Assembly: GCF_036226605.1 (NCBI RefSeq)
Contig: NZ_CP109000.1
Span: 7,498,501 to 7,562,500 of the forward strand
From: Streptomyces sp. NBC_00704
Lineage (GTDB): Bacteria > Actinomycetota > Actinomycetes > Streptomycetales > Streptomycetaceae
DNA: 64,000 bases
Reading direction: 5' to 3'
In this document: piece by piece, positions 8,373 through 16,481 of the stretch
Numbering within the stretch: position 1 is the stretch's first letter
Layout of the letters: each line of letters begins with the position of its first letter
Position numbers and translations under genes: made by a program
The notes under the pieces: generated by a model
Database searches by the model: none
Told to the model about the DNA's origin: nothing
Seen by the model: the letters and a program-made list of their open reading frames with translations, nothing else

Positions 8373-9364
8373 CGGGACTTCTTCCGGGAGATCTGGTCGA
8401 CGGTCACCGCGAGGATGACCAGGATGCCGGTGATCAGGGTCTGGTAGATGGAGGCGACGCCCATCAGTTGCAGGCCGTTGCGGAACACGCCCACGATGAG
8501 GACGCCTATGAAGGTGCCCAGGACCGAGCCCCGCCCGCCGAAGAGGCTGGTGCCGCCGAGCACGACGGCGGTGATGCTGTCGAGGTTGTCGGTCTGCCCG
8601 GCCTGCGGGTCGCCGACCCCGGTGCGGGAGATGAGCAGCAGGGCGGCGACGCCGTACAGGAGGCCGGCCACGGTGTAGACGCCGATGGTGAGGCGGGAGG
8701 TGCGGATGCCGTTGAGCCGGGCGGCCTCGGCGCTGTTGCCGAGGGCGTAGACGTGCCGGCCCCAGCCGGTGCTGCTCAGCGCGTAGGCGAGGAGGAGGAA
8801 GAGGGCGATGGTGACCAGGGACCCGTAGGTGATGTCCGTGTGCCCCATCGGGAAGGTCTCGCCGAGCGCGGTCAGCGGGCCGGGCAGGCTGGTGACCGTC
8901 TGCTCGGCGGAGTAGATGTGGGTCAGCGCGAACGCGACGTTGAGCATGCCGAGGGTCACGATGAACGGCGGCAGCGGGATCTTCTGCACGAGCAGCCCGT
9001 TGAGCAGTCCGAATCCGCCGCAGACGCCGAGGCCGAGCGCGATCGCCACGAGCGGGGGGACGGATCCCTCGGCCGCCGCCTTGGCGATCACGATGCTGCC
9101 GAAGGCCATCACCGCCCCGCACGACAGGTCGATCCCCGCCGTGAGGATGATCAGGGTCTGCCCGATGGCGAGGGTGCCCACGACCATGACCTGCTGCACG
9201 ATCAGTGAGAAGTTCCCGCCGGTCAGGAACTGGTCGGTCGAGAAGGAGAAGAAGGCGCAGGCCAGCAGGAGGGCGGCCAGGGGTCCGGTGGTCGGCGCCG
9301 TGAGCAGTCTGCGGGCCGCGGTCGGCGCTTTGAGCTCCGAGTACGGCGTGGTCGTGGCTGTCAT
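8369..9364 (-). CDS. CUT2-type sugar ABC transporter permease
   Basis: The 331-aa product is strongly hydrophobic with about eight to ten membrane segments and BPD_transp_2 (ribose/xylose/fructose) features: IGQTLIILTAGIDLSCGAV, the loop GNSAEAARLNGI and AVVLGGTSLFGGRGSVLGT. It forms the channel for the single-cassette ATPase downstream and receives sugar from the lipoprotein encoded upstream. The ATG at 9364 follows a short spacer; the 3' end overlaps the ATPase start (ATGA). Confidence 0.93.
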   Translation of the reverse strand: MTATTTPYSELKAPTAARRLLTAPTTGPLAALLLACAFFSFSTDQFLTGGNFSLIVQQVMVVGTLAIGQTLIILTAGIDLSCGAVMAFGSIVIAKAAAEGSVPPLVAIALGLGVCGGFGLLNGLLVQKIPLPPFIVTLGMLNVAFALTHIYSAEQTVTSLPGPLTALGETFPMGHTDITYGSLVTIALFLLLAYALSSTGWGRHVYALGNSAEAARLNGIRTSRLTIGVYTVAGLLYGVAALLLISRTGVGDPQAGQTDNLDSITAVVLGGTSLFGGRGSVLGTFIGVLIVGVFRNGLQLMGVASIYQTLITGILVILAVTVDQISRKKSR

Positions 9365-9516
9365 GCGAAGTCCTTGTCGGAAGACAGATGTCCTGGGCGA
9401 AGGACGGGGGCCGGGGCCCCCGCCGCCGGGACAGGAGCGGCGGCCGTCCCCGCCCGGCGAGGCGGGCCGGCCGTCCCGCCCGGGGGAGTGACGGTGTCGT
9501 GCGGTCCTGGCGGGGC
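9365..9516 (-). other. GC-rich stem-loop spacer between binding-protein and permease genes
   Basis: The 152 bp contain several self-complementary blocks, for example GGGGG/CCCCC at 9406-9421 and CCCGCC/GGCGGG at 9449-9466. Such structures after binding-protein genes often stabilise the upstream message or limit read-through, giving more binding protein than membrane subunit. Function inferred. Confidence 0.4.
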
Positions 9517-10533
9517 TCAGCCCCAGCAGTTCTCCAGGCCGTAGCCGGTGTCCTTCGAGGTGACCCCGGCCTGTGCCTTGTCGGTGATCAGCGTGACGCC
9601 GGTGTCGGTGTAGCCGGACGCCTTCGTGCCGTCCTTGGCGTACGTCACGACGGCCTTGACGCCCTCGGCCGCCATCTTCAGCGGGTACTGCTGCGAGGTC
9701 GCGGCGATCTTGCCGTCCTTGACGGCTTGGGTGCCGGTGCAGCCGCCGTCCACGGAGACGATCAGCACGTCCTTCTCCCGGCCCTTGGCCTTCAGCGCGG
9801 TGTACGCGCCGAGCGCCGCCGGCTCGTTGATGGTGTAGACGACGTTGATGCCGGGCGACTTCTGCAGACAGTTCTCCATCGCGGTCTGGCCCTTGGCCTG
9901 GTCGCCGCCGGTGTCCTGGGCGCACACCACGTCCTTGTCGGTGGCGCCGAAGCCCTTGAGGAAGCCGTCGTGCCGCTGGACGCCGACGGAGACGCCGGGG
10001 GCCAGGTCGAGGGCGGCTATCTTCGCCGCCTTGCCCTTCATGGCGGCCTTGGCGTACTCGCCGATCAGTTCGCCGGCCTTGAGGTTGTCGGTGGCGAACA
10101 GGGCGTCGACGGCGCTCTGCGGCTCGGTCGGGGTGTCCAGCGCGATGACCAGGACGCCCTTGGCGCGGGCCTTCTGGATCGCCGGCACGATCGCCTTCGA
10201 GTCGCTCGGGGTGATCAGGATGCCCTTGACCCCGGCGGCGACCATGTTCTCGATGGCGGTGACCTGACCGGCGTTGTCCCCGTCGAACTTGCCCGCGGCG
10301 GTGGACAGTTCCGCCCCGTTCTCCTTGGCGGCCTTCTCCGCGCCCTCCTTCATCTTCACGAAGAACGGGTTGGTGTCGGTCTTGGTGATCAGACCGACCT
10401 TCACGCTGCCCGAGCCGGAACCGGAGGAGCCCGAGCCGGAGCCGGACCCGCAGGCCGTGAGGGTGAGGGCCGCGACGCCCGTGACCGCGGCTGCTCTGAG
10501 GAGGGAGGAGGACAGGCGAGTGGTGCGAGACAT
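9517..10533 (-). CDS. Sugar-binding lipoprotein of CUT2 ABC transporter
   Basis: The 338-aa precursor starts at 10533 after GGAGTCGATC. It has a lipoprotein signal with lipobox LTAC and acylated Cys28, a Gly/Ser linker, then a periplasmic-binding-protein type I fold (VKVGLITKTDTNPFF, ILITPSDSKAIVP, VIALDTP, VYTINEPAALG, VSVDGGCTG) typical of ribose/fructose-class binders. It is anchored outside the membrane and delivers sugar to the permease encoded downstream. LacI-type operators lie 63-92 bp upstream. Confidence 0.94.
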   Translation of the reverse strand: MSRTTRLSSSLLRAAAVTGVAALTLTACGSGSGSGSSGSGSGSVKVGLITKTDTNPFFVKMKEGAEKAAKENGAELSTAAGKFDGDNAGQVTAIENMVAAGVKGILITPSDSKAIVPAIQKARAKGVLVIALDTPTEPQSAVDALFATDNLKAGELIGEYAKAAMKGKAAKIAALDLAPGVSVGVQRHDGFLKGFGATDKDVVCAQDTGGDQAKGQTAMENCLQKSPGINVVYTINEPAALGAYTALKAKGREKDVLIVSVDGGCTGTQAVKDGKIAATSQQYPLKMAAEGVKAVVTYAKDGTKASGYTDTGVTLITDKAQAGVTSKDTGYGLENCWG

Positions 10534-10595
10534 GATCGACTCCTGTGGGATAGCGGGCGGCACGGGGCTGGAAAGGGGTGCGTGCCGTCAGCGGG

Positions 10596-10625
10596 TGTCA
10601 TCGTTGACTTATGTCATCGTTGACA
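10596..10625. promoter_or_regulatory. Twin LacI-type operators in divergent promoter region
   Basis: TGTCATCGTTGAC occurs at 10596-10608 and again at 10612-10624, 16 bp apart. Each is close to the perfect palindrome TGTCATCGATGACA found at 11869. The second copy contains a consensus -35 TTGACA (10620-10625) pointing at the kinase gene, so repressor binding would block it. The binding-protein gene diverges to the left. The likely repressor is the LacI protein at 6429-7460. Confidence 0.72.
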
Positions 10626-10791
10626 CTGCCTGGCGAGGATGATGGACTCCGGATCCCGGCAACGTCAATGCCTTCCACTCGTCACGAATCGGCAACGTCC
10701 GAGCCGCCGCCTCCGCGCAGCCGGTCAGGGGCGTCGTCTCCGCACCGCCTCCCGCCCGGTCTTTCCGAGCCCTTTCGAGAGAGAGCAGCCC

Positions 10792-11754
10792 ATGAACCCG
10801 CGTCAGATCACCGTGGTGGGAGAGTGCGTCGCGGACGCCTTCACCGAAGCGGCGCCCGCCGCGAACGAACTCGCCCTGCGGGTGCTGCCCGGCGGCGGAC
10901 CCGCGAACACGGCAGTGGCCCTGGCCCGGCTCGGCACGCCGGCCCGCTTCCTGGCGCGGCTGTCCGGGGACGTCTTCGGCCGCCTGTTCCGGGCCCACCT
11001 GGAGGCGTCCGGCGTCGACCTGTCGTACGCCGTCGACGCGGAGGAGCCCAGCACGCTGGCCGTGGCCGAACTGGACCCCGCCGGGCAGGCCGCCTACTCC
11101 TTCCACGCGCAGAACACGGCCGACTGGCAGTGGACCCCGGCGGAACTGGCGCGGGCCGAACTGTCCGGCACGGCCTGCGTGCACACCGGCTCGCTGGCCC
11201 TGATCCGCGAGCCCGGCGGGGCGGCGGTGGAGGAGTTCCTGGCGGCGGCGGCCCCGAGCGCCACCGTCAGCATCGACCCCAACGTCCGGCCGCTGCTGGT
11301 GCGCCCCGACGCCTATCGCGCCCGGCTGGCCCGCTGGTGCGCCCTCGCCGACGTGCTGCGCCTGAGCGCCGACGACCTGGAGCTCCTGCTGCCCGGCGTC
11401 GCACCCGAGAAGGCGTGCGACCTGTGGCATGCCGCGGGGGCACGGCTCGTCGTGATCACCCTGGGCTCCGGCGGCGCCCTGGCCTCGCTCGACGGCGCAC
11501 GGGTGCGGGTGCCCGCCGTGCCCGCGCGAGTCGTCGACACGGTCGGCGCGGGGGACTCCTTCACCGCGGGACTGCTCCACCACCTCGGCGCCCACGGCCA
11601 CCTCGGCGGCCGGCTGGACGGCCTCGGTCCCGACGACGTCGAGGCGGCCTGCCGGTTCGGCGCCCGGGTCGCGGCCCTGACCTGCTCGGTCGCCGGCCCC
11701 AACCCGCCCTGGCCGGACCAGCTGGAACAGCTCGAGCCCGCCGCCGGCGTCTGA
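10792..11754 (+). CDS. PfkB-family sugar kinase (fructokinase-like)
   Basis: The 320-aa protein is a ribokinase/PfkB-fold kinase: sugar-binding PGGGPANTAVALARLG (33-48) and the ATP/anion-hole motif DTVGAGDSF with catalytic Asp255. It would phosphorylate the sugar imported by the divergent ABC system. Together with the FrcA-like ATPase this favours fructose or another furanose. The shared operator pair implies co-induction. Start chosen at the ATG at 10792 after AGAGAGAGCAG. Confidence 0.92.
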   Translation: MNPRQITVVGECVADAFTEAAPAANELALRVLPGGGPANTAVALARLGTPARFLARLSGDVFGRLFRAHLEASGVDLSYAVDAEEPSTLAVAELDPAGQAAYSFHAQNTADWQWTPAELARAELSGTACVHTGSLALIREPGGAAVEEFLAAAAPSATVSIDPNVRPLLVRPDAYRARLARWCALADVLRLSADDLELLLPGVAPEKACDLWHAAGARLVVITLGSGGALASLDGARVRVPAVPARVVDTVGAGDSFTAGLLHHLGAHGHLGGRLDGLGPDDVEAACRFGARVAALTCSVAGPNPPWPDQLEQLEPAAGV

Positions 11755-11783
11755 CGGCCCGCGCGGACCGCACCGAGGGGCCC

Positions 11784-11834
11784 GCGCACCGTCGGCTCCC
11801 GCGCACCGTCGGCTCCCGCGCACCGTTGACTCCT
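11784..11834 (+). repeat. Three 17-bp tandem repeats supplying a -35 element
   Basis: Copies 1 and 2 (11784-11800, 11801-11817) are identical, GCGCACCGTCGGCTCCC. Copy 3 (11818-11834) reads GCGCACCGTTGACTCCT; its changes create TTGACT at 11826-11831. CATGAT follows 18 bp later and could be a weak -10 for the ABM gene. Confidence 0.6.
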
Positions 11835-11868
11835 GCGCGGCACTGCGCTCATGATCGGGGCCCGTCGA

Positions 11869-11882
11869 TGTCATCGATGACA
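11869..11882. promoter_or_regulatory. Perfect 14-bp LacI-type operator palindrome
   Basis: TGTCATCGATGACA is a perfect palindrome and shares its half-site with the twin sites at 10596-10625. It lies 100 bp upstream of the ABM monooxygenase gene and just after its putative -10, so binding would block early transcription. It ties that gene to the sugar regulon. Confidence 0.75.
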
Positions 11883-11981
11883 CACGTCGGCGACGACATC
11901 GCCGGCCGCGACGCGTCACCTGCCCGGCCTGCGGTCCGCGTCCCCCGCGGACCCGCCCTCCACCAGCAAGGACACGACACC

Positions 11982-12284
11982 ATGAACAAGACCCTGCTCG
12001 CCGAGTTTACCGCCCGCGAGGGAGCACGGGACGAGGTCGCCCGTCTCATCGGCGAGTACGCCGAGAAGGTGCGCGAGGAGGAGGGCAACGTCGTCTTCGA
12101 CGTCTACACCAGGCAGGCCGCCCCCCGCGCCTTCTGGGTCTTCGAGGTGTACCGGGACGAGGACGCCTTCCAGGCACATCTGAACGCTCCGTACGGCGCT
12201 CCGTTCAACGCCGCCCTCGGCCCGCTGATCGAGGAGGACGCCTCCGTGCTGACCTTCCTGAACCCCGTGACCACAGCCCCCTGA
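11982..12284 (+). CDS. ABM-domain (YgiN/LsrG-like) monooxygenase or isomerase
   Basis: The 100-aa protein is one ABM ferredoxin-like domain: LLAEFTAREGARDEV, a central EEEGNVVFDVY with the conserved Asn-to-Tyr strand, FWVFEVYRDEDAFQAHL with the conserved His, and a C-terminal strand. Such small dimers include YgiN quinol oxygenase, antibiotic-biosynthesis monooxygenases and LsrG, which acts on phospho-AI-2. Its operator match with a sugar importer/kinase set makes an LsrG-like role on a phosphorylated sugar product worth considering; that is inference. Confidence 0.85.
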   Translation: MNKTLLAEFTAREGARDEVARLIGEYAEKVREEEGNVVFDVYTRQAAPRAFWVFEVYRDEDAFQAHLNAPYGAPFNAALGPLIEEDASVLTFLNPVTTAP

Positions 12285-12423
12285 CCAAGGCCCTCTGGCC
12301 ACGGTTCCCTGACTAGGCGACTCCCTGACCGCGGCCGTCTGACGGCGGGGAGACGCGGGTGTGGGGTGGCTCACAGGAAAAGGGTGACAGGACGGTGTCG
12401 CGGACGGCTGCGAGGGTCGCCGC

Positions 12424-13353
12424 ATGACGATCACCGACGAGGACTGTCTGACCGAAACCCTGGCCTTCAACGAGGAGTTCGCGGCCGCCGCCGCGAACCG
12501 CCCCCCACGCGGACCCGCGCCCGACGCCGCCGCACTGGCCCTGCTGCGGCGCAACCGGCTCGGCGGCGGCACCCCGCCGGTGCGACTCCCCCAGGGGCGC
12601 ACCCGCGTCGTCGACGGCGTGCCCGTGCGGGTGTTCGTCCCCGGACGCGTCGACGGCGTCTACCTCCACCTGCACGGAGGCGGCTGGGCGTTCGGCTCCG
12701 CCGACGGACAGGACGAGAGACTGTGGCGGCTCGCCGAGCAGGCGAACCTGGCCGTGGTGAGCGTCGACTACCGGCTCGCGCCGGAACACCCCTACCCCGC
12801 GGGCCCCGACGACTGCGAAGCGGCCGCCCGCTGGCTCGTGACGCACGCCGAGGCCGAGTTCGGCACCCGGCGGCTGCTGATCGGCGGCGAATCGGCCGGG
12901 GCGCACCTGAGCGTCGTCACCCTGCTGCGCCTGCGCGACCGGCACGCCATGACCGGCGCGTTCCGGGCGGCCCACCTGCTCTTCGGGCCCTACGACCTGT
13001 CGATGACGCCCAGCCAGCGCTTGTTCGGCTCCAGACCCACGCTGACCGACACCGAGAGCCTGCGCGTCAGCTACGAGCGGTTCACACCGGGGACGACGGC
13101 GGAGGAGCGCCGCTCGCCGGACGTCTCGCCGCTGTTCGCGGACCTGCGCGGCCTGCCGCCCGCCCGGATCGTGGTGGGCACCGAGGACCCGCTGCTCGAC
13201 GACTCGCTCTTCCTCGCGCAACGCTGGCAGGCGGCCGGGGCCCCCGTCCGGCTCGGTGTCGTGGCGGGCGCGATGCACGGCTTCACCCTGTTCCCCCTGA
13301 CCGTCACCCGGCGGGAACTGCGCCGCCAGGAAACCTTCTTGGCCACGGCGTGA
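12424..13353 (+). CDS. HSL-family alpha/beta hydrolase (esterase)
   Basis: The 309-aa cytosolic protein is a hormone-sensitive-lipase-type esterase: oxyanion motif LHGGGWAFG (83-91), nucleophile in GGESAGAH with Ser157, acid Asp255 in GTEDPLLDD and His285 in AGAMHGF. It hydrolyses short-chain acyl esters; the true substrate is unknown. A WYL regulator starts 16 bp downstream on the same strand, so the two may be co-transcribed. Confidence 0.92.
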   Translation: MTITDEDCLTETLAFNEEFAAAAANRPPRGPAPDAAALALLRRNRLGGGTPPVRLPQGRTRVVDGVPVRVFVPGRVDGVYLHLHGGGWAFGSADGQDERLWRLAEQANLAVVSVDYRLAPEHPYPAGPDDCEAAARWLVTHAEAEFGTRRLLIGGESAGAHLSVVTLLRLRDRHAMTGAFRAAHLLFGPYDLSMTPSQRLFGSRPTLTDTESLRVSYERFTPGTTAEERRSPDVSPLFADLRGLPPARIVVGTEDPLLDDSLFLAQRWQAAGAPVRLGVVAGAMHGFTLFPLTVTRRELRRQETFLATA

Positions 13354-13369
13354 GGGTAGCGTCGGGCGC

Positions 13370-14089
13370 ATGAACCGCACTGCCCGGCTGTACGCGCTGG
13401 TGGAGGAGCTGCGCGCCGCGGCGCCGCGTCCGCTGACGGTCGCGGCGCTCGCCGCGCGGTTCGAGGTCGCCGCCCGTACCGTGCAACGTGACCTCCAGGC
13501 GCTGATGGAGAGCGGGGCCCCGCTGCGCGTTCAGCCGGGCCGGGGCGGCGGCTGGACGATCGACCCGGCGATGACCCTGCCCCCGGTCCGCCTGACCGTC
13601 GAGGAGGCCGCCGCCCTGACCGCCGCGCTCGCCGCGGCCGACGTCCGCACTCCGTACGCGGGCGCGGCCCGGACGGCCGCCCAGAAGATCACGGCCGCGA
13701 TGGCCGGCCCCGCCGCCGCGGCGGCCAGGGAACTCGCCGCACGGATCGTCGCCGTCCCCGCGCCGGACGACGACGCGATCCGCACCGCGGTGGAAAAGGC
13801 GCTCGACGGCAACACGGCCCTGCGTCTGTCGTACACCGACGCGGCGGGACGGGAGAGCGAGCGCGTCGTGGAACCGGCGGGGCTGCTGACCGCCGACGGC
13901 CGCTGGTACCTCATCGCGTGGTGCCGGACCCGTCGCGCGGGGCGCGGCTTCCGGCTGGACCGGATCACGGCGGCGGCCCCCACCGGTGAACGGGCGTCCT
14001 CCCACGACCTGTCCGCGCTGCTGCGGGGTTCGGCCGCCGCCGCGGCGATGCGGCCGCCCGCCCTGACGCCGCTCGCCCCGCAGCCCTGA
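13370..14089 (+). CDS. HTH/WYL-domain transcriptional regulator
   Basis: The 239-aa protein has an N-terminal DeoR-like winged helix (LTVAALAARFEVAARTVQRD, about 20-45) and a C-terminal WYL domain (VVEPAGLLTADGRWYLIAW), a ligand or nucleic-acid sensor. It follows the esterase gene by 16 bp and probably controls it or itself. WYL regulators often respond to stress or DNA intermediates; the ligand here is unknown. Confidence 0.9.
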   Translation: MNRTARLYALVEELRAAAPRPLTVAALAARFEVAARTVQRDLQALMESGAPLRVQPGRGGGWTIDPAMTLPPVRLTVEEAAALTAALAAADVRTPYAGAARTAAQKITAAMAGPAAAAARELAARIVAVPAPDDDAIRTAVEKALDGNTALRLSYTDAAGRESERVVEPAGLLTADGRWYLIAWCRTRRAGRGFRLDRITAAAPTGERASSHDLSALLRGSAAAAAMRPPALTPLAPQP

Positions 14090-14221
14090 CGACAGGCTCC
14101 GCACCGACGACGGGGCCCGCCCCCCGCGGTGATGTCCCGTCGCGGGTATGCCGCAGTGTGCGCTTCCCGGGTGCGCGGATATCCCGTTGTGGGGCCGGGG
14201 GCGCGACCGTAGGGTCCCGGC

Positions 14222-14578
14222 ATGTCCCTACACGTCCTCATGCGACAAGCCCTGCCCGAAGCGATGCGCGCGCGTGACAGGAGCGCGGTGAGCGCGCTCC
14301 GCACGACCCTCGCGGCGCTGGACAACGCGGAGGCCGTGCCCGTGGACGAAGCGAAGCAGGCCGGTACTGCCCTGGAACTGTCGCCGCTCGGCGTGGGCGC
14401 CACCGAGGCGGCCCGGCGTGAGCTGAGCGAGGGTGAGGTGCGGGACATCGTGCGCGCCGAGATCGCCGAACGGCTGGACGCCGCGGCCCGGTTGACCGCC
14501 CCGGCGCACGCCGAGCGAGCCGCACGGCTGCGCGCCGAGGCCGCCGTCCTGCTCCGTCTCCTGGACCCCGCCGCCTGA
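14222..14578 (+). CDS. GatB/YqeY-domain protein
   Basis: The 118-aa protein matches the YqeY family, related to the tail of the GatB amidotransferase subunit: an N-terminal helical hairpin (LRTTLAALDNAEAV), then LSEGEVRDIVRAEIAERLDAA. It is shorter than typical YqeY (about 150 aa). The exact role of free YqeY proteins is unsettled; a link to tRNA-dependent amidation is assumed by homology. Confidence 0.8.
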   Translation: MSLHVLMRQALPEAMRARDRSAVSALRTTLAALDNAEAVPVDEAKQAGTALELSPLGVGATEAARRELSEGEVRDIVRAEIAERLDAAARLTAPAHAERAARLRAEAAVLLRLLDPAA

Positions 14579-14608
14579 CCTCGCCGCCTGAGCCCGCCTG
14601 ATCCGAAT

Positions 14609-14658
14609 CATGCAAAGAACCCGTTGCAAAGAAGAGGTTGCAACGGGTTCTTTGCATG
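14609..14658. promoter_or_regulatory. Perfect 21-bp inverted repeat overlapping a candidate ArsR start
   Basis: Arms 14609-14629 and 14638-14658 are exact reverse complements separated by 8 bp (AGAAGAGG). Each arm contains TTGCAACGGGTTC or its complement. The right arm ends in the ATG at 14656. This could be an operator for the ArsR-type protein it precedes, or an mRNA hairpin that hides its start. Confidence 0.8.
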
Positions 14659-14673
14659 AGTAGCGTCATCGCC

Positions 14674-15258
14674 ATGAACGAGCCCCAGGACCCGGATGTC
14701 CGCAGTCTCGACGCCCGCTCGTTGCGCGGGCTCGCCCACCCGCTGCGCATGCGGCTGCTGGACGCCCTGCGCTTCGACGGCCCGGCCACCGCCTCCCGAC
14801 TGGCGGAGAAACTGGGCGAGTCGAGCGGGGCGACCAGCTACCACCTGCGCCAGCTCGCCGCCCACGGCTTCATCGAGGACGCCCCGGAGCGGGGCAAGGG
14901 CAGGGAGCGCTGGTGGCGGGCCGCCCACCAGGGGCTGCGCTTCGACGACGCCCTGCTGACCGACGTCAACCCGGAGGTGCGCGGCGCCGCCGACACCTAC
15001 CTCCACGAGGTTGCGACCACCCAGGCCCGCGACCTGTCGACCTGGCTCGGCAACCGGCACGCCTGGCCGCGGGAATGGCACCGCACCTGGGACATGAGCA
15101 GCGCGACGCTCAGGCTGACGCCCGAACTCACCGAGGAACTGGTCGAGAAGATGCACGCGCTCGTCGAGACCTACCGCGACCGCGCGCTCGACGAGGACGA
15201 CCCCGGCGCCGCCCGGGTGCGCATCCAGACCCGTACGTTTCCCCTGCCCACGGAATGA
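14674..15258 (+). CDS. ArsR-family winged-helix transcriptional regulator
   Basis: The 194-aa protein has an ArsR/HTH_20 domain (LRGLAHPLRMRLLDALR, TASRLAEKLGESSGATSYHL, FIEDAPERGKGRERWW) and a C-terminal helical region. I chose the ATG at 14674; an in-frame ATG at 14656 lies inside the right arm of the large palindrome and would add six residues. Neither has a good ribosome site. The palindrome suggests autoregulation. No metal-binding cysteine motif is visible, so it is probably not a metal sensor. Its stop overlaps a possible ATG of the next gene. Confidence 0.88.
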   Translation: MNEPQDPDVRSLDARSLRGLAHPLRMRLLDALRFDGPATASRLAEKLGESSGATSYHLRQLAAHGFIEDAPERGKGRERWWRAAHQGLRFDDALLTDVNPEVRGAADTYLHEVATTQARDLSTWLGNRHAWPREWHRTWDMSSATLRLTPELTEELVEKMHALVETYRDRALDEDDPGAARVRIQTRTFPLPTE

Positions 15259-15272
15259 GAGGCCTTCGTCCG

Positions 15273-15479
15273 ATGCACCCCGAGACCCATCTCGCCCTGC
15301 ACCACGTCCGCGCCGCCGCACTCCGGGCGGAAGCCGACGCCCACCGTCTCGCCGCCGCCGCCCGGCGCGCCGACGCCCTCCGCACCTCCGGGGCCGTGCG
15401 GACCCGGCTCGGCTGGACCCTCGTCGAGGTCGGCCTGCGACTGGCCGCCCCGCCCCGCACGAGCCCCGCCGTCTCCTGA
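15273..15479 (+). CDS. Small Ala/Arg-rich hypothetical protein
   Basis: A 68-aa product, mostly amphipathic helix (HHVRAAALRAEADAHRLAAA) followed by RTRLGWTLVEVGLRLA. It lies directly behind the ArsR gene; an alternative ATG at 15255 overlaps the ArsR stop (ATGA), arguing for translational coupling. No family recognised. Similar short helical proteins commonly follow regulators in Streptomyces. Confidence 0.6.
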   Translation: MHPETHLALHHVRAAALRAEADAHRLAAAARRADALRTSGAVRTRLGWTLVEVGLRLAAPPRTSPAVS

Positions 15480-15514
15480 CCCCGGCCCGGCCGCCGTCCT
15501 GGCAGGATGACGGC

Positions 15515-15868
15515 ATGGAACGAGTGCTGGGAATCGGTGGACATTTCCTGCGGGCGGCGGACCCCGCCGCGCTCGGCGCGTGGTACCGCGACTGCCTCGG
15601 TCTGGACGCCGACGACAACGGCGTGTGGACCCAGGAACCCGGACCGACGGTGTTCGCGACGTTCGAGTCCGGGACCGACTACTTCGGAGACCGCGCCCAG
15701 GGGACCATGCTCAACTTCCGCGTCCGCGATCTCGACGCGATGCTCGCCCAGCTGCGCGGCAAGGGCGCGGCGGTGGAGGAGGAGACACAGGAGCTGGAGG
15801 GGGTCGGCCGGTTCGGCTGGGTCACGGATCCCGAAGGCAACCGGGTCGAGCTGTGGCAACCCGCCTGA
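15515..15868 (+). CDS. VOC family (glyoxalase-like) protein
   Basis: The 117-aa protein is a single VOC domain: GIGGHFLRAADPAALGAWY, LNFRVRDLDAMLAQLRGKGA and WVTDPEGNRVELWQP with the C-terminal Glu ligand. It resembles small glyoxalase/bleomycin-resistance-like proteins of Streptomyces. Substrate unknown. It may share a transcript with the ArsR and small-protein genes upstream (35-bp gap). Confidence 0.9.
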   Translation: MERVLGIGGHFLRAADPAALGAWYRDCLGLDADDNGVWTQEPGPTVFATFESGTDYFGDRAQGTMLNFRVRDLDAMLAQLRGKGAAVEEETQELEGVGRFGWVTDPEGNRVELWQPA

Positions 15869-16277
15869 TCCCCGCCGCCGAGGCCGGCCGGAAACCCCGT
15901 CACCCGCACCGGTGATGGGCGGGCGGCCGCCGATCGGGTGACGGCGGAGGGATGTGCGGGACGGGCGGGGAGCGCGCGTCCGTCCCGTCGGCCGGACATA
16001 TCCCTCCGTAACGGAGCCACCTCCCATGTGCCCGCGAGCGGGCGGAACCGTGCATGTCTGGTCCTCCCGGGCACTCCCGTGTCGCACAGGCGGCGGATCA
16101 TGCCCGTTGCTCTCTGGTGGGGGCCGCTCTCGCCGTGTAGCGTCGTCGTCAGCTGTCGTGGTTCGCAGTACCTGCCCGCGCCCTCGCGTGGGCGTTTTGC
16201 TGTGCAGTGCCGGACCAGGGCGATCACCTCCGGGGCCGCGCGGTGCGGTTCCCGACTAACAACTGGGAGGCACCAGC
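15869..16277. other. Long leader and promoter region of the cold-shock gene
   Basis: This 409-bp gap precedes the cold-shock gene. The half nearest the gene is less GC-rich and carries GGGAGG before the ATG. A long structured 5' leader is usual for csp genes. No other gene is visible. Confidence 0.5.
16174..16198 (+). promoter_or_regulatory. Hairpin plus T-run in cold-shock leader
   Basis: GCCCGCG (16174-16180) pairs with CGTGGGC (16187-16193) over a 6-nt loop, and GTTTT follows. This looks like an intrinsic terminator placed about 80 bp before the csp start, so it could act as a temperature-sensitive attenuator. Confidence 0.4.
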
Positions 16278-16481
16278 ATGGCCAGCGGAACCGTGAAGTG
16301 GTTCAACGCCGAAAAGGGCTTCGGCTTCATCGCCCAGGACGGCGGCGGACCGGACGTCTTCGCCCACTACTCCAACATCAACGCCACCGGCTTCCGTGAG
16401 CTCCAGGAGGGCCAGGCGGTCACCTTCGACATCACGCAGGGCCAGAAGGGCCCGCAGGCGGAGAACATCACGCCTGCCTGA
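16278..16481 (+). CDS. Cold-shock protein (CspA family)
   Basis: The 67-aa protein is one cold-shock domain with RNP1 KGFGFIAQD and RNP2 VFAHY, and starts MASGTVKWFNAEKGF as in Streptomyces CspA/ScoF proteins. It binds single-stranded nucleic acid and acts as an RNA chaperone. It is monocistronic: a strong hairpin follows and a long leader precedes it. Confidence 0.97.
   Translation: MASGTVKWFNAEKGFGFIAQDGGGPDVFAHYSNINATGFRELQEGQAVTFDITQGQKGPQAENITPA

Noticed and set aside
6207..8447. 746-codon rightward frame opposite the LacI and ABC ATPase genes
   Set aside because: Both opposing genes have full motif sets; this frame is a by-product of high GC.
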